From: SIG440 sp045120135
GTDB lineage: Bacteria; Bacillota; Clostridia; Monoglobales; Monoglobaceae
DNA length: 64,000 nt
Direction: 5' to 3'
Assembly (NCBI GenBank): GCA_045120135.1
Contig: JBGVEN010000001.1
Coordinates: forward strand, 186,001 to 250,000
This document shows positions 16,016 through 25,671 of the stretch, one piece after another. The translations under genes were made by a program, and so were the position numbers. Under the pieces are notes generated by a model, which searched no databases, was not told the DNA's origin, and saw only the letters and a list, made by a program, of their open reading frames with translations. Every line of letters starts with the position of its first letter. Positions within the stretch are counted from its first letter, which is position 1.

Positions 16016-18031
16016 ATGAAAATTGAGAATAAATCGGCAAATAGCTTTTTTAATACAAAACGCCGTTATATAAAAATTGTACTTTATGCAGTTGTGTTAC
16101 TTGCCCTTGGCTTTGTGCTTTTATCTGAAAAGCAAACTGAGGGACTCTGGGTTCTTGCTATTTCAGCCTGCTTTTTGGCATATGAAATATATCACATCAA
16201 AAAGAGTCAGAAAGAGTTTATAGGATACATTGAGCATCTGGATTTTTGCCTTAATGACAATTCCAGAGGTACACTTTTTAACTATCCTGCACCTTTGGTT
16301 GTTACCAATATGTCGGGCGAAATTACCTGGTATAATGACAACTTCCGTAAAGCAGTTGACCAAGGTGGATTATTTGGAACAAAGGTCAGCGAGCTTGTCC
16401 CCGAAATTCAGATAAGTAAGTTTACACAAAGCGAGGAACAGACACATATTAACCTTAAAATAGGTGAAAATCATTATGAGGTCTGGGGTAATGTTGCCCA
16501 CGCCAATACCACCAAACCTGGTGGCAGAAGCGACCTTGTGGTTATTTATTTCATAGACAAGACCGAAGAGGTTCATGCAATAAAACTCCGTGAAGATGAA
16601 CGGATGATTGAGTGCATAGTAATTATAGATAACTATGATGAGGTTCTCAAGGAAACGGCAGATTCCAACCATGGGGCACTTCTTGGCGAGATTGAGCAGA
16701 GAGTCAATGCATGGGTTGCTCTTGGCAACGGCATTCTCAGAAAGTACGAAAGAGATAAGTTTATTGTATTTTTCAGTAATAAGGACTTTGTCAGAATAAT
16801 GGAAAACAAGTTCAGTGTTCTTGACGAAGTTCGTGCGATAAACTTTGAAAATAAAATTCCTGTAACCCTAAGTATTGGTGTGGGTAAATCCGGCTCTGAT
16901 GTTATGGAAAACGATAAGTATGCCCGTCTTGCGATTGATATGGCACTTGGCCGAGGCGGCGACCAGGTGGTTATCCGTGAGGGCGATAATTTTAAATTCT
17001 TTGGGGCAAAAACCAGAGAAGTTGAAAAACGCACAAAGGTAAAGGCAAGAGTTGTCGCTCATGCTCTTCGTGAACTTATTGACCATTCGGGTAAGGTGTT
17101 CATTATGGGACATTTGAACTCAGATATGGACAGTATCGGTGCATCAATAGGCCTTTTTAAGGCGGTTAAAAGCCGTGGTAAGGATGCATATATAATCTCG
17201 AACCGCCAGACAAGTAATGCAAAAATTCTGATTGATGAATTCTCAAAACTTGGTGAATATGAAGATGCATTTATTTCTTCTGAACAGGCGCTTAACCTCT
17301 TCAATGCTGAATCGCTGGTTATAGTGGTGGATGTTCACCGACCTGGAATGGTTGAATGTAGCGAGCTGTTACAGCACGCAAAAGAAGTTGTGCTTATCGA
17401 CCACCATCGTCGTAGTGAAGACTTTATTGAAAATGCAGTTCTTATTTATCACGAGCCTTATGCATCGTCTACCTGCGAAATGATAACCGAGATTCTCCAG
17501 TACATTCAGGACGGACAGCGTCTTAACAAGATGGAGGCAGAGGCTCTCTATGCGGGCATCTATATGGATACAAAGGGATTTACATTTAAAGCCGGTGTCA
17601 GAACCTTTGAAGCGGCATCGTATCTCAGGAGAATGGGCGTTGATACTGTAAGCGTTCGCAGACTCTTTAAAACCGATTTACAAAACTATGTTGCAAAAGC
17701 TGATATTATCAAGACAGCGGAAATATACCGTGATAATATTGCATTCTCGTATCTTTATGAAGAATGCCCTAATATCTCAGTAACCGTGGCTCAGGCAGCC
17801 GACGAGCTTCTTGATATCTCAGGAATTGAAGCATCGTTTGTTATTGCTAAAAACGGCAACCGCACAATGATAAGCGGCAGGTCGCTGGAATCGATAAATG
17901 TTCAGGTTATACTCGAAAAACTGGGCGGTGGCGGACATATTACCATTGCCGGAGCACAGCTCGACGATGTATCAATTGAAGAAGCAACAGATATGCTGAA
18001 GAATGCAATTAATGAGGTTCTCAACCAATAA
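16016..18031 (+). CDS. gdpP: Cyclic-di-AMP phosphodiesterase GdpP
   Basis: Membrane-bound phosphodiesterase that hydrolyses c-di-AMP to pApA and so controls osmolyte uptake and wall homeostasis. The 671 residues divide into two N-terminal membrane helices (about 20-55), a PAS-like domain (about 75-170), a degenerate GGDEF domain (about 175-300), and a DHH-DHHA1 catalytic half. Metal motifs are visible in GHLNSDMDSIG, VVDVHRP and IDHHRR, and the DHHA1 signature in GGGGHITIAG. TATGGAGG precedes ATG 16016. The position between DUF2232 and rplI is the conserved Firmicutes context. Confidence 0.95.
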   Translation: MKIENKSANSFFNTKRRYIKIVLYAVVLLALGFVLLSEKQTEGLWVLAISACFLAYEIYHIKKSQKEFIGYIEHLDFCLNDNSRGTLFNYPAPLVVTNMSGEITWYNDNFRKAVDQGGLFGTKVSELVPEIQISKFTQSEEQTHINLKIGENHYEVWGNVAHANTTKPGGRSDLVVIYFIDKTEEVHAIKLREDERMIECIVIIDNYDEVLKETADSNHGALLGEIEQRVNAWVALGNGILRKYERDKFIVFFSNKDFVRIMENKFSVLDEVRAINFENKIPVTLSIGVGKSGSDVMENDKYARLAIDMALGRGGDQVVIREGDNFKFFGAKTREVEKRTKVKARVVAHALRELIDHSGKVFIMGHLNSDMDSIGASIGLFKAVKSRGKDAYIISNRQTSNAKILIDEFSKLGEYEDAFISSEQALNLFNAESLVIVVDVHRPGMVECSELLQHAKEVVLIDHHRRSEDFIENAVLIYHEPYASSTCEMITEILQYIQDGQRLNKMEAEALYAGIYMDTKGFTFKAGVRTFEAASYLRRMGVDTVSVRRLFKTDLQNYVAKADIIKTAEIYRDNIAFSYLYEECPNISVTVAQAADELLDISGIEASFVIAKNGNRTMISGRSLESINVQVILEKLGGGGHITIAGAQLDDVSIEEATDMLKNAINEVLNQ

Positions 18032-18063
18032 TTAAAAATTGACCGAGAGGAATGATATAAACT

Positions 18064-18513
18064 ATGAAAGTTATACTCACACAGGATGTAAAAGCACAGG
18101 GCAAAAAGGGCGACCTTATAAATGTAAGTGACGGTTATGCACGCAACTTCCTTTTCCCCAAGGGTCTTGCAATTGAAGCAAATAAGCAGGCACTCAACGA
18201 GCTTGAGGGTAAAAAGGGTGCTGAAGCATACCGCAGAAATCTTGAAGAGGAAAAGGCTCGTAATATCGCTGAAAGAATGAAGGAAATTACAGTTAAAATG
18301 TCAGCAAAAGCAGGTGCAGGTGGCAAGCTTTTCGGCTCAATAACATCAAAAGATGTTGCTGAGGCACTCAAAGCACAGTTTAAAATTGATATAGACAAAA
18401 GAAAGATTGAACTCAAGGACGGTATTAAAACCTGCGGAACAATCGAGGTTCCTGTAAAGCTTTATACCGGAATTTCAGGATCGTTCAAGGTAGAAGTTAC
18501 AGAACAGAAATAG
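18064..18513 (+). CDS. rplI: Large-subunit ribosomal protein L9
   Basis: A 149-residue ribosomal protein of normal length. The N-terminal rRNA-binding domain shows the family pattern (KVILTQDVKAQGKKGD, then GYARNFLFPKGLA), joined by a long charged helix (about 40-75) to a C-terminal domain with KLFGSIT. A GAGAGGAA ribosome site lies before ATG 18064. It follows gdpP and precedes dnaB, the usual order. Confidence 0.98.
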   Translation: MKVILTQDVKAQGKKGDLINVSDGYARNFLFPKGLAIEANKQALNELEGKKGAEAYRRNLEEEKARNIAERMKEITVKMSAKAGAGGKLFGSITSKDVAEALKAQFKIDIDKRKIELKDGIKTCGTIEVPVKLYTGISGSFKVEVTEQK

Positions 18514-18547
18514 TTAATATTATTTTATGAAAAAAGGAGGGATTACA

Positions 18548-19924
18548 TTGGAGGTACGGCAGGAAATTGAAAATATAGAAGGTCTTGAAAACTCCGTACA
18601 GGAGAGAGCAGTTCCATACAGCCGTGAAGCCGAGCTTTCGGTTCTTGGCGCGATGCTGCTTGACGGGCAATGTATTCCCGAAGCAGTAAATATATGCAAG
18701 GCGGACGATTTTTATATTGAACGCCATAAAGAACTGTTCCTTACTATATGTGAGCTGTTTAACGTAGGCAAGCCGATTGATATTGTTACCATCAAGGAAC
18801 AATTGATACTTCGTGGAGTATTTGATAAGGTTGGCGGTCTAGGCTTTGTTATGGAAACAATGAATATGGTTCCCACAACAAGCAATATAAAGCACTATGC
18901 AAAAATTGTTGCAGAAAAGGCTACTTTGCGTAAACTGATTAAAATGGCGGATAAAATATCCGACTCCTGCTATCGTGAAACCGACGAAGTCGAGAGTATT
19001 CTTGGTACAGCCCAGCAGGAAATGATAAATATTACAGCAGAAAATCAGGGCAAGGGTCCCGTTCATATCAGTGCACCGCTTGGTCAGTTGGTTGAAAATA
19101 TATCCGAGCTTTCAAATAAAGGCGAGGATGTAACGGGAATTTCCACCGGATTTGTGGATATCGACAGACGAACAGCCGGTCTCCACGGCTCAGAGCTTAT
19201 AATTATTGCGGCTCGTCCTGGTGCGGGTAAAACCAGCTTTGCACTTAACATTGCTCAGAATGCAGCAACGGGAAGCAAAGCAACAGTTGCAATATTTAAC
19301 CTCGAAATGCCGGCGGTTCAGCTTGTAGCGAGAATGCTGTCAAGCGAATCAATGGTGACTGCTGAAGCCTTGAAAAAAGGTGACATTAAAGACGACGAAT
19401 GGGAGAGAATAGGTGAAGCGGTAGATGTTTTGAGTAACACAAATATTTATATAGATGATACATCTACAATTACGGTTGAAGAAATTTGTGCACGCTGCCG
19501 CAAGCTTAAGCTTGAACACAATCTTGGTATGGTTGTAATCGACTATATCCAGCTGATAAGTGATAACCGCAAAGACGGAAACCGAATGAAGGCAATTGAG
19601 GAAATCTCAAGGTCGTTGAAGCTTTTATCAAAGGACCTCAATATTCCCGTAATTGCTCTGTCACAGCTTAACCGTTCGGTTGAAAAGCGTGAGAAGAAAG
19701 AACCTATGCTCAGTGACCTGAGAGAATCCGGTGCAATTGAGCAGGATGCCGATATCGTTATGTTCCTTTCCCGCGAGGGTGCATATAACCCCGAGGTGGA
19801 GGAACCAAATAAAACAAAATGTAACTTTGCAAAGCACAGAGGCGGCGAGATGGGTGACGAATATCTTACCTGGCTCGGCGAATATACAAAATTTTCAAAT
19901 TGGAGTGGAAGGCGTGACGACTGA
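18548..19924 (+). CDS. dnaB: Replicative DNA helicase DnaB
   Basis: Hexameric helicase (DnaC in Bacillus naming) that unwinds the replication fork. The N-terminal domain (about 15-115, PYSREAELSVLGAML) binds primase; the RecA-like domain has Walker A ARPGAGKTSF, Walker B VVIDYIQLI and the arginine-bearing DLRESGAIEQDAD block. I place the start at TTG 18548, because AAAAGGAGGG lies eight bases before it and the upstream ATG at 18527 would translate that ribosome site. Length is then 458 residues, normal for the family. Its 3' end overlaps tilS by 11 bases. Confidence 0.95.
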   Translation: MEVRQEIENIEGLENSVQERAVPYSREAELSVLGAMLLDGQCIPEAVNICKADDFYIERHKELFLTICELFNVGKPIDIVTIKEQLILRGVFDKVGGLGFVMETMNMVPTTSNIKHYAKIVAEKATLRKLIKMADKISDSCYRETDEVESILGTAQQEMINITAENQGKGPVHISAPLGQLVENISELSNKGEDVTGISTGFVDIDRRTAGLHGSELIIIAARPGAGKTSFALNIAQNAATGSKATVAIFNLEMPAVQLVARMLSSESMVTAEALKKGDIKDDEWERIGEAVDVLSNTNIYIDDTSTITVEEICARCRKLKLEHNLGMVVIDYIQLISDNRKDGNRMKAIEEISRSLKLLSKDLNIPVIALSQLNRSVEKREKKEPMLSDLRESGAIEQDADIVMFLSREGAYNPEVEEPNKTKCNFAKHRGGEMGDEYLTWLGEYTKFSNWSGRRDD

Positions 19925-21317
19925 GGAAAAAGTTCTTGAAACGATTTCACAGTTTAATATGATAGAAAGCGGTGACCGCATTCTTGCCGCAGTTTCAGGC
20001 GGTGCGGACTCGGTGTGTATGCTGCATATTTTAAACAGATTAAAAAACACAATGGGTTTTGAACTGTTTTGTGTACACCTGAACCACAGTCTTCGTGGCG
20101 AAGCCGCAGATAATGATGAAAGATTTGTAGCAGAGCTTTGCAAAGAACTTGGCATAAAGTTCTTTGCAAGAAAAGTCGATGTTAATGAGCTTGCAAAGGC
20201 AGAAAAGCTTACCGTTGAGGAAGCAGGCAGAAAGGCTCGGTATGACTTCTTCAGAGAGCTTTCTCTAAAGCATAAGCTAAATAAAATTGCTACAGCCCAT
20301 AATCAAAATGACAATGCTGAAACCGTGCTTATGCGCATTATCCGTGGTACAGGGATTGACGGACTTTCCGGAATTCCCCATATTCGTGAAGATGGAGTGA
20401 TCAGGCCTGTACTTGATATTTCACGGAGTGAAATTGAGGGATACTGCCAGAAATATAATCTGAATTTTTGCACAGATGCAACTAATGCTGACAACGATTA
20501 CACCCGTAACAAAATCCGCAATCAGCTTATTCCGTATATAGAAAAGGAGTTTAATCCTAGCTTTTGTGGTGCACTTTCGAGGCTTGCCGAAACAGCAACA
20601 GAGGATTCTAATTTCTTAGACGGCTATGCAAAACGGCTTTATGCAAGACTTGCAAACCCTATGCCATCGAAAAAACCAATTGCACTTCATATTGACTCGC
20701 TAAGGTTTCTTGAAAAATCTGTTGCGGTGCGGATTGTACGTCTTGCAGCAGCTGAAGCTGTGAAGGAGATTAAGCTTTCCAAAACTCATATCGAGGATAT
20801 TTTTAAATTGCTTGATAATGAAACAGGCTCTTCAATTAATCTTCCGCAAGGCCTTAATGCCGGCATAAGCTATGGCTGGTTAACCTTTACAACAGAGCAG
20901 TATTCGGTAGTTCCTGATAATTCCGGAGAATTTTTTGCGGAAGTAACGATTGGCGAAAGCGTGTTTGTTGAAAGTATTGGCAAAGAGATTTCGTTTGCGG
21001 AAGTTAATGCAAAAGAATATAAATGTGCCATAAACGAAATAATGGCTGACCTTGATAGGCTTGGAACACAACCGCTGTTTTTGCGGAGCCGCAGAAACGG
21101 TGACAGAATTGTGTGGTTCCCCGACGGTCGTACAAAAAAGATAAAGAATGTGTTTATAGACGAAAAAATACCAAAGAATGACAGAGATAAAATTCCGCTG
21201 CTTTGCACCGGCGACGAGATTGTTGCTATTGTGGGAAGTCGCGTAAGTGAAAAATATAAAGTAACAAAAGATACAGAGAGGGCATTGGTGATTAGATATG
21301 GAACTGTTGAAAAATAG
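19914..21317 (+). CDS. tilS: tRNA(Ile)-lysidine synthase
   Basis: Attaches lysine to C34 of the AUA-reading tRNA-Ile. An N-terminal PP-loop ATPase is marked by SGGADSVCML near residue 31, followed by HLNHSLRG, the TAHNQNDNAETVLMR block, RPVLDISR and the typical C-terminal substrate domain (RRNGDRI, FIDEKIP). The start is a GTG at 19914 that overlaps the dnaB stop; GTGGAAGG lies before it, and an upstream extension would run far into dnaB. Length is 467 residues. It overlaps hpt by 20 bases, a standard tilS-hpt pair. No ftsH follows, unlike in many Firmicutes. Confidence 0.95.
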   Translation: MTTEEKVLETISQFNMIESGDRILAAVSGGADSVCMLHILNRLKNTMGFELFCVHLNHSLRGEAADNDERFVAELCKELGIKFFARKVDVNELAKAEKLTVEEAGRKARYDFFRELSLKHKLNKIATAHNQNDNAETVLMRIIRGTGIDGLSGIPHIREDGVIRPVLDISRSEIEGYCQKYNLNFCTDATNADNDYTRNKIRNQLIPYIEKEFNPSFCGALSRLAETATEDSNFLDGYAKRLYARLANPMPSKKPIALHIDSLRFLEKSVAVRIVRLAAAEAVKEIKLSKTHIEDIFKLLDNETGSSINLPQGLNAGISYGWLTFTTEQYSVVPDNSGEFFAEVTIGESVFVESIGKEISFAEVNAKEYKCAINEIMADLDRLGTQPLFLRSRRNGDRIVWFPDGRTKKIKNVFIDEKIPKNDRDKIPLLCTGDEIVAIVGSRVSEKYKVTKDTERALVIRYGTVEK

Positions 21318-21828
21318 CAAGGTTCTTGTAGACGAAGTAACACTTGACGCACGGGTATCCGAGATTGCCGAGCAAATAAATAAAGACTATGCCGGCGAAA
21401 AGCTGATAGTGGTAGGAGTGCTCAAGGGAGCATTTATGTTTATGAGCGACCTGCTTAAAAAGATTAATCTCGATACAGAGGTCTATTTCTTAAAAGCTGA
21501 AAGCTATGGCAAAAGCACCGAAAGCTCAGGGACAGTAAAAATCACAAAGGACGTCGAGTGTGACATAAAGGATATGAATGTTCTTTTGGTTGAAGACATT
21601 ATCGACAGCGGATTTACTATGCGTGAGGTATTCAAACTACTGAGTGAAAGACAACCTAAAACATTAAAACTTGCATCCTGCCTCAGCAAACCAAGTCGCA
21701 GAGAATGTGAAATAAATATCGACTATCTTGGTTTTGAAATCCCCGATAAGTTTGTTATCGGTTACGGACTTGACTATGCGGAAAAATACAGAAATTTACC
21801 GTATATCGGCTACATAGAAGCAGAATAA
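21298..21828 (+). CDS. hpt: Hypoxanthine phosphoribosyltransferase
   Basis: Purine salvage enzyme joining hypoxanthine or guanine to PRPP. The 176-residue protein has the PRPP-binding motif VLLVEDIIDSGFTM (about 98-111) and the flexible-loop region KAESYGKSTESSG. The start ATG lies inside the end of tilS, so translation is probably coupled. Only a short untranslated stretch (21829-21883) separates it from gltX. Confidence 0.97.
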   Translation: MELLKNSKVLVDEVTLDARVSEIAEQINKDYAGEKLIVVGVLKGAFMFMSDLLKKINLDTEVYFLKAESYGKSTESSGTVKITKDVECDIKDMNVLLVEDIIDSGFTMREVFKLLSERQPKTLKLASCLSKPSRRECEINIDYLGFEIPDKFVIGYGLDYAEKYRNLPYIGYIEAE

Positions 21829-21883
21829 AACTGCCTACTTCGCGCGGTATGCGCATTACATAAAACGAAAGGATTGACAAATT

Positions 21884-23341
21884 ATGAGTACAAAAGAAGT
21901 AAGAACAAGATTTGCACCCAGCCCCACAGGCTATATGCACATAGGCAACCTAAGAACAGCGCTTTATGCATATCTTCTTGCAAAGTCACAGGGCGGTAAA
22001 TTTATTTTAAGAATTGAGGATACCGACCAGGAACGCTATGTTGAGGGCGCTGTTGATGTGATTTACAGAACTATGAAAGATACCGGACTTATCCACGATG
22101 AGGGTCCGGATATTGGCGGTGATTATGGTCCCTATATCCAGAGCGAAAGACGCAATATCTATAAGGAATATGCGGAAAAATTGGTTGAAATGGGTCACGC
22201 ATACTATTGTTTTTGCGATAAGGAACGCTTAGAGGAGCTTCGTCAGCAGCAGACAGTTATGAAAGTCCCTACAAAGTACGACGGCCTTTGCAGCAAGCTC
22301 TCCAAGGAGGAGATAGAGGAAAAACTTAAAGCAGGTGTGCCCTATGTAATCCGTCAGAAAATGCCGACTCACGGCAAAACCACATTCAAGGACGAAGTAT
22401 TTGGTGAAATATCAGTAGAGAATGCAATTCTTGACGATAATGTTCTTCTCAAAGCAGATGGTCTCCCCACTTACAATTTCGCAAATGTAATTGACGATCA
22501 TCTTATGAATATTACACATATTATCCGTGGCAGCGAATATCTTTCATCAACACCTAAGTACAATCTTTTGTACGAAGCATTTGGCTGGGAAATCCCCACA
22601 TATGTTCATGTTTCTCCCGTTATGAAGGACGCAAACAACAAGCTTTCAAAGCGTCACGGTGATGCATCTTATGAAGATTTTATTGCTAAAGGCTACCTTA
22701 AGGAAGCAATCGTAAACTATATCACACTCCTTGGCTGGGCACCCGGCGATGAAAGGGAGAAGTTTACAGTTGACGAGCTTATTGAAGCTTTTGATATCAA
22801 GGGTATCAGTAAATCGCCTGCAATTTTCGACGAAAAGAAGCTTGCATGGCTCAATGGCGAGTATATCAGAGAACTTGCCCCCGAGAAATTCCACGAAATG
22901 GCACTTCCGTTCTATGCGGGAGTTATCACAAACCCTGCAATTGACCTGAAATTGGTGTCAGAACTTCTTCAGCCCAGATGCGAAAAGCTTTCGGATATTC
23001 CCGAGCAGGTTGACTTTTTTGATAATCTTCCCGAATATGATAACGAGCTTTATACTCACAAAAAGATGAAGACCAATCCCGAAAATTCACTTGAAGCACT
23101 CCAGGCAGTTCTTCCGGTGCTTGAGGGTATTTCCGATTGGACAAAAGAGAATATTCACGACGAGCTTATTGCCCTTGTTGAAAAACTTGAACTCAAAAAC
23201 GGCAGAATTTTATGGCCTGTCCGTGTAGCAGTTTCCGGCAAGGCATTTACGCCGGGCGGCGGCGTTGAGCTTGCTCATATCTTAGGCAAGGACGAAACAA
23301 TTAGCCGTATCAAAAAGGGTATTGACCAGCTTTCTAAATAA
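21884..23341 (+). CDS. gltX: Glutamyl-tRNA synthetase
   Basis: Charges tRNA-Glu (and, where no GlnRS exists, probably tRNA-Gln for later amidation; this second role is inference). The 485-residue class I enzyme shows the HIGH-type motif in APSPTGYMHIGNLR and the KMSKS-type motif KLSKRHG (about residue 252). GAAAGGA precedes ATG 21884. A short perfect hairpin (CAGACCTCA/TGAGGTCTG) follows the stop, without a T-run. Confidence 0.97.
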   Translation: MSTKEVRTRFAPSPTGYMHIGNLRTALYAYLLAKSQGGKFILRIEDTDQERYVEGAVDVIYRTMKDTGLIHDEGPDIGGDYGPYIQSERRNIYKEYAEKLVEMGHAYYCFCDKERLEELRQQQTVMKVPTKYDGLCSKLSKEEIEEKLKAGVPYVIRQKMPTHGKTTFKDEVFGEISVENAILDDNVLLKADGLPTYNFANVIDDHLMNITHIIRGSEYLSSTPKYNLLYEAFGWEIPTYVHVSPVMKDANNKLSKRHGDASYEDFIAKGYLKEAIVNYITLLGWAPGDEREKFTVDELIEAFDIKGISKSPAIFDEKKLAWLNGEYIRELAPEKFHEMALPFYAGVITNPAIDLKLVSELLQPRCEKLSDIPEQVDFFDNLPEYDNELYTHKKMKTNPENSLEALQAVLPVLEGISDWTKENIHDELIALVEKLELKNGRILWPVRVAVSGKAFTPGGGVELAHILGKDETISRIKKGIDQLSK

Positions 23342-23400
23342 TAAACCTGCAGACCTCAGACCCTTGAGGTCTGTCGGTGTAAAGGATAGGATTGAATAAA

Positions 23401-24597
23401 ATGGATATAACAACTAAGTTTTCAGACAGAGTAAAACATCTCGAAGCATCAGCAATAAGAGAAATTTTCAAGCTCCTCGCAAAACCGGGAATTATCAGCT
23501 TTGCCGGCGGTGCACCCGACCCTGAACTGTTCCCCAAAAAGGAATTTGCAGAACTTGCAAAGGAAATATTGGAGACTCAGGGCAACACTGCCCTTCAGTA
23601 TGGAATTACCGAGGGCTACGCACCACTCAGACAGTGGGTTAAGGAGCGTTTAATAAGTCAGGGCGTCCTCACGGCTGAGGATGATGTGATTATCGGCAGC
23701 GGCGGTCAGCAGGGTATTGACCTTGCAACCAAGTCTTTAATCAATCCCGGTGACGGCGTTATTTGCGAAGAACCCAGCTTTATTGGTGGACTAAACTGCT
23801 TCCGCTCATACCGAGCAGAGCTTTACGGTGTGCCCGTTTTGTCGGATGGTATTGATACAGAAAGGCTTGAAGCGCTTTTAAAAGAACATAAAAACATTAA
23901 AGTTTTATACACCATTGCAACTTTCCAGAATCCGTCCGGAATTACAATATCCCTTGAAAAGCGTAAAAAAATTCTGGAACTTGCTGATAAATACGACTTC
24001 CTTATTTACGAGGATAATCCTTATGGCGAACTCCGCTTCAGCGGTGAGGAAATTCCCACAATGAAGTCCCTTGACAAGAATGGAAGAGTAATTTATTTTG
24101 GTTCATTCTCCAAAATTCTTGCTCCCGGTATGCGTTTAGGCTTTGTTTCTGCACCTCAGGCTTTGCTTGAACGAATGATAATCTGCAAGCAGACCGAGGA
24201 TGTTCATACAAATGTCCTGTCTCAGATGATTGCTTATGAATTTGTTACACGCAATTCAATTGATGAGCATATCGCGAAGCTCCGTGCGGCATACGGCAAA
24301 AAGTGTAAGCTGATGATGGATTGTATGGATAAGTATTTTCCGGCGGAGGTTGAACATACCTGCCCAGAGGGTGGTCTGTTTCTTTACTGCACAATGCCTG
24401 ACGGTTATGACAGCAAGGAACTTATGAAAAAAGCTCTCGAGAAAAATGTGGCATTTGTTCCCGGAACTTCATGTATGATTGATGATAAGGCAACATACAG
24501 CACATTCAGAATGAACTATTCAACTGCATCCGAGGCAGATATCGAAAAGGGCATCAAGGCTCTTGGTGAGGTTCTTCACGAATTTATGGGAATGTAA
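23401..24597 (+). CDS. PLP-dependent aminotransferase (class I/II, 2-aminoadipate/MocR-domain type)
   Basis: A 398-residue fold-type I aminotransferase. The PLP lysine is in GSFSKILAPGMRLG (about residue 238), the aspartate-tyrosine region in YEDNPYGEL, and the N-terminal block SFAGGAPDPELFP is typical of the 2-aminoadipate/aromatic aminotransferase branch related to the MocR C-terminal domain. No DNA-binding domain is fused. The amino-acid substrate is not fixed. AAGGATAGGA lies before ATG 23401; a TTG nine bases earlier is a weaker option. It is followed by trpS and might share its transcript. Confidence 0.88.
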   Translation: MDITTKFSDRVKHLEASAIREIFKLLAKPGIISFAGGAPDPELFPKKEFAELAKEILETQGNTALQYGITEGYAPLRQWVKERLISQGVLTAEDDVIIGSGGQQGIDLATKSLINPGDGVICEEPSFIGGLNCFRSYRAELYGVPVLSDGIDTERLEALLKEHKNIKVLYTIATFQNPSGITISLEKRKKILELADKYDFLIYEDNPYGELRFSGEEIPTMKSLDKNGRVIYFGSFSKILAPGMRLGFVSAPQALLERMIICKQTEDVHTNVLSQMIAYEFVTRNSIDEHIAKLRAAYGKKCKLMMDCMDKYFPAEVEHTCPEGGLFLYCTMPDGYDSKELMKKALEKNVAFVPGTSCMIDDKATYSTFRMNYSTASEADIEKGIKALGEVLHEFMGM

Positions 24598-24631
24598 CAG
24601 ATTTGAGCAAAATCGAAAGGAATGTTTTGTT

Positions 24632-25654
24632 ATGGAAAATAATATTGAAATAACCGAACCGAAGAAGCGGATTCTCAGCGGAATTCAGCCGTCCGGAAAA
24701 CTGACTTTAGGTAACTATGTCGGCGCTCTCCGCAACTGGGTTCAGCTCCAGAAAGAGGATATATACGAAAGCTACTATATGATAGCCGACCTCCACGCAA
24801 TTACTGTAAGACAAGACCCGAAGGAACTTCGTAAAAATTGTATGGACCTGCTTGCAATATTTATTGCAAGCGGTCTCGATGCCGAGAAAGAGCCGGTATT
24901 CTTTCAGTCTCATGTTCCGGCACATACACAGCTTGGCTGGGTGCTTGACTGTAATACATACATGGGCGAGCTTTCCAGAATGACTCAGTTCAAGGATAAA
25001 AGTCGCAAACACGCGGATAATATCAATGCCGGTCTCTTTACCTACCCATCACTTATGGCGGCGGATATTCTGCTTTATCAGGCAGACCTCGTCCCGGTAG
25101 GAAAGGACCAGAAGCAGCACCTTGAGCTGACCCGTGACCTTGCTAACAGATTTAACAACGCATACAGTGAAACCTTTAAGGTCCCCGAACCTTATATTCC
25201 AAAGGTTGGCGCAAAAATAATGAGTCTTCAGGACCCGCTGCAGAAGATGTCAAAGTCTGACCCCAACGAGAATTCATATATTCTGATGCTCGACCCGGTT
25301 GATAAAATTGTTAAAAAGATTAAACGTGCAGTTACCGACTCCGATGCGGAAGTACGCTGTGGCGAGGGCAAGGAAGGTGTAGAAAACCTTATGAGCATCT
25401 ATTCGTCTATGACAGGCAAAACAATGGACGAGATAACAGTGGAATTTCAGGGTAAAGGCTACGGTGATTTTAAAAATGCCGTTGCCGAATCTGTTGTTGA
25501 AGTTTTAAGACCCATTCAGGAAAAGTACGAGGACTTGATGAAGAACAAGGACTACCTTGAATCAATTTATAAGCTTGGCGCTGAAAAGGCAAATTACACA
25601 GCACGGAAGACTATTTCAAAGGTTTACCGTAAGGTTGGATTTATTCAGCCGTAA
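24632..25654 (+). CDS. trpS: Tryptophanyl-tRNA synthetase
   Basis: Class I synthetase charging tRNA-Trp. The 340-residue length fits. HIGH-type motif is in IQPSGKLTLGNYVGAL, the KMSKS motif in QKMSKSDPNE, and the adenylate-binding PVGKDQKQHLELTRD block is intact. ATG 24632 is chosen: AAAGGA precedes it, whereas starting earlier (24563) would overlap the aminotransferase gene without family support. Confidence 0.97.
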   Translation: MENNIEITEPKKRILSGIQPSGKLTLGNYVGALRNWVQLQKEDIYESYYMIADLHAITVRQDPKELRKNCMDLLAIFIASGLDAEKEPVFFQSHVPAHTQLGWVLDCNTYMGELSRMTQFKDKSRKHADNINAGLFTYPSLMAADILLYQADLVPVGKDQKQHLELTRDLANRFNNAYSETFKVPEPYIPKVGAKIMSLQDPLQKMSKSDPNENSYILMLDPVDKIVKKIKRAVTDSDAEVRCGEGKEGVENLMSIYSSMTGKTMDEITVEFQGKGYGDFKNAVAESVVEVLRPIQEKYEDLMKNKDYLESIYKLGAEKANYTARKTISKVYRKVGFIQP

Positions 25655-25671
25655 GATTTGGAAAGGGACTA

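Noticed and set aside
21829..21883. T-box or other riboswitch before gltX, and before trpS (24598-24631)
   Set aside because: Both untranslated gaps are too short and lack the T-box sequence TGG-bearing structure.
23350..23376. Hairpin behind gltX (CAGACCTCA/TGAGGTCTG) as a terminator
   Set aside because: No T-run follows on either strand; it may be a processing or pausing structure, so it is not listed as a terminator.
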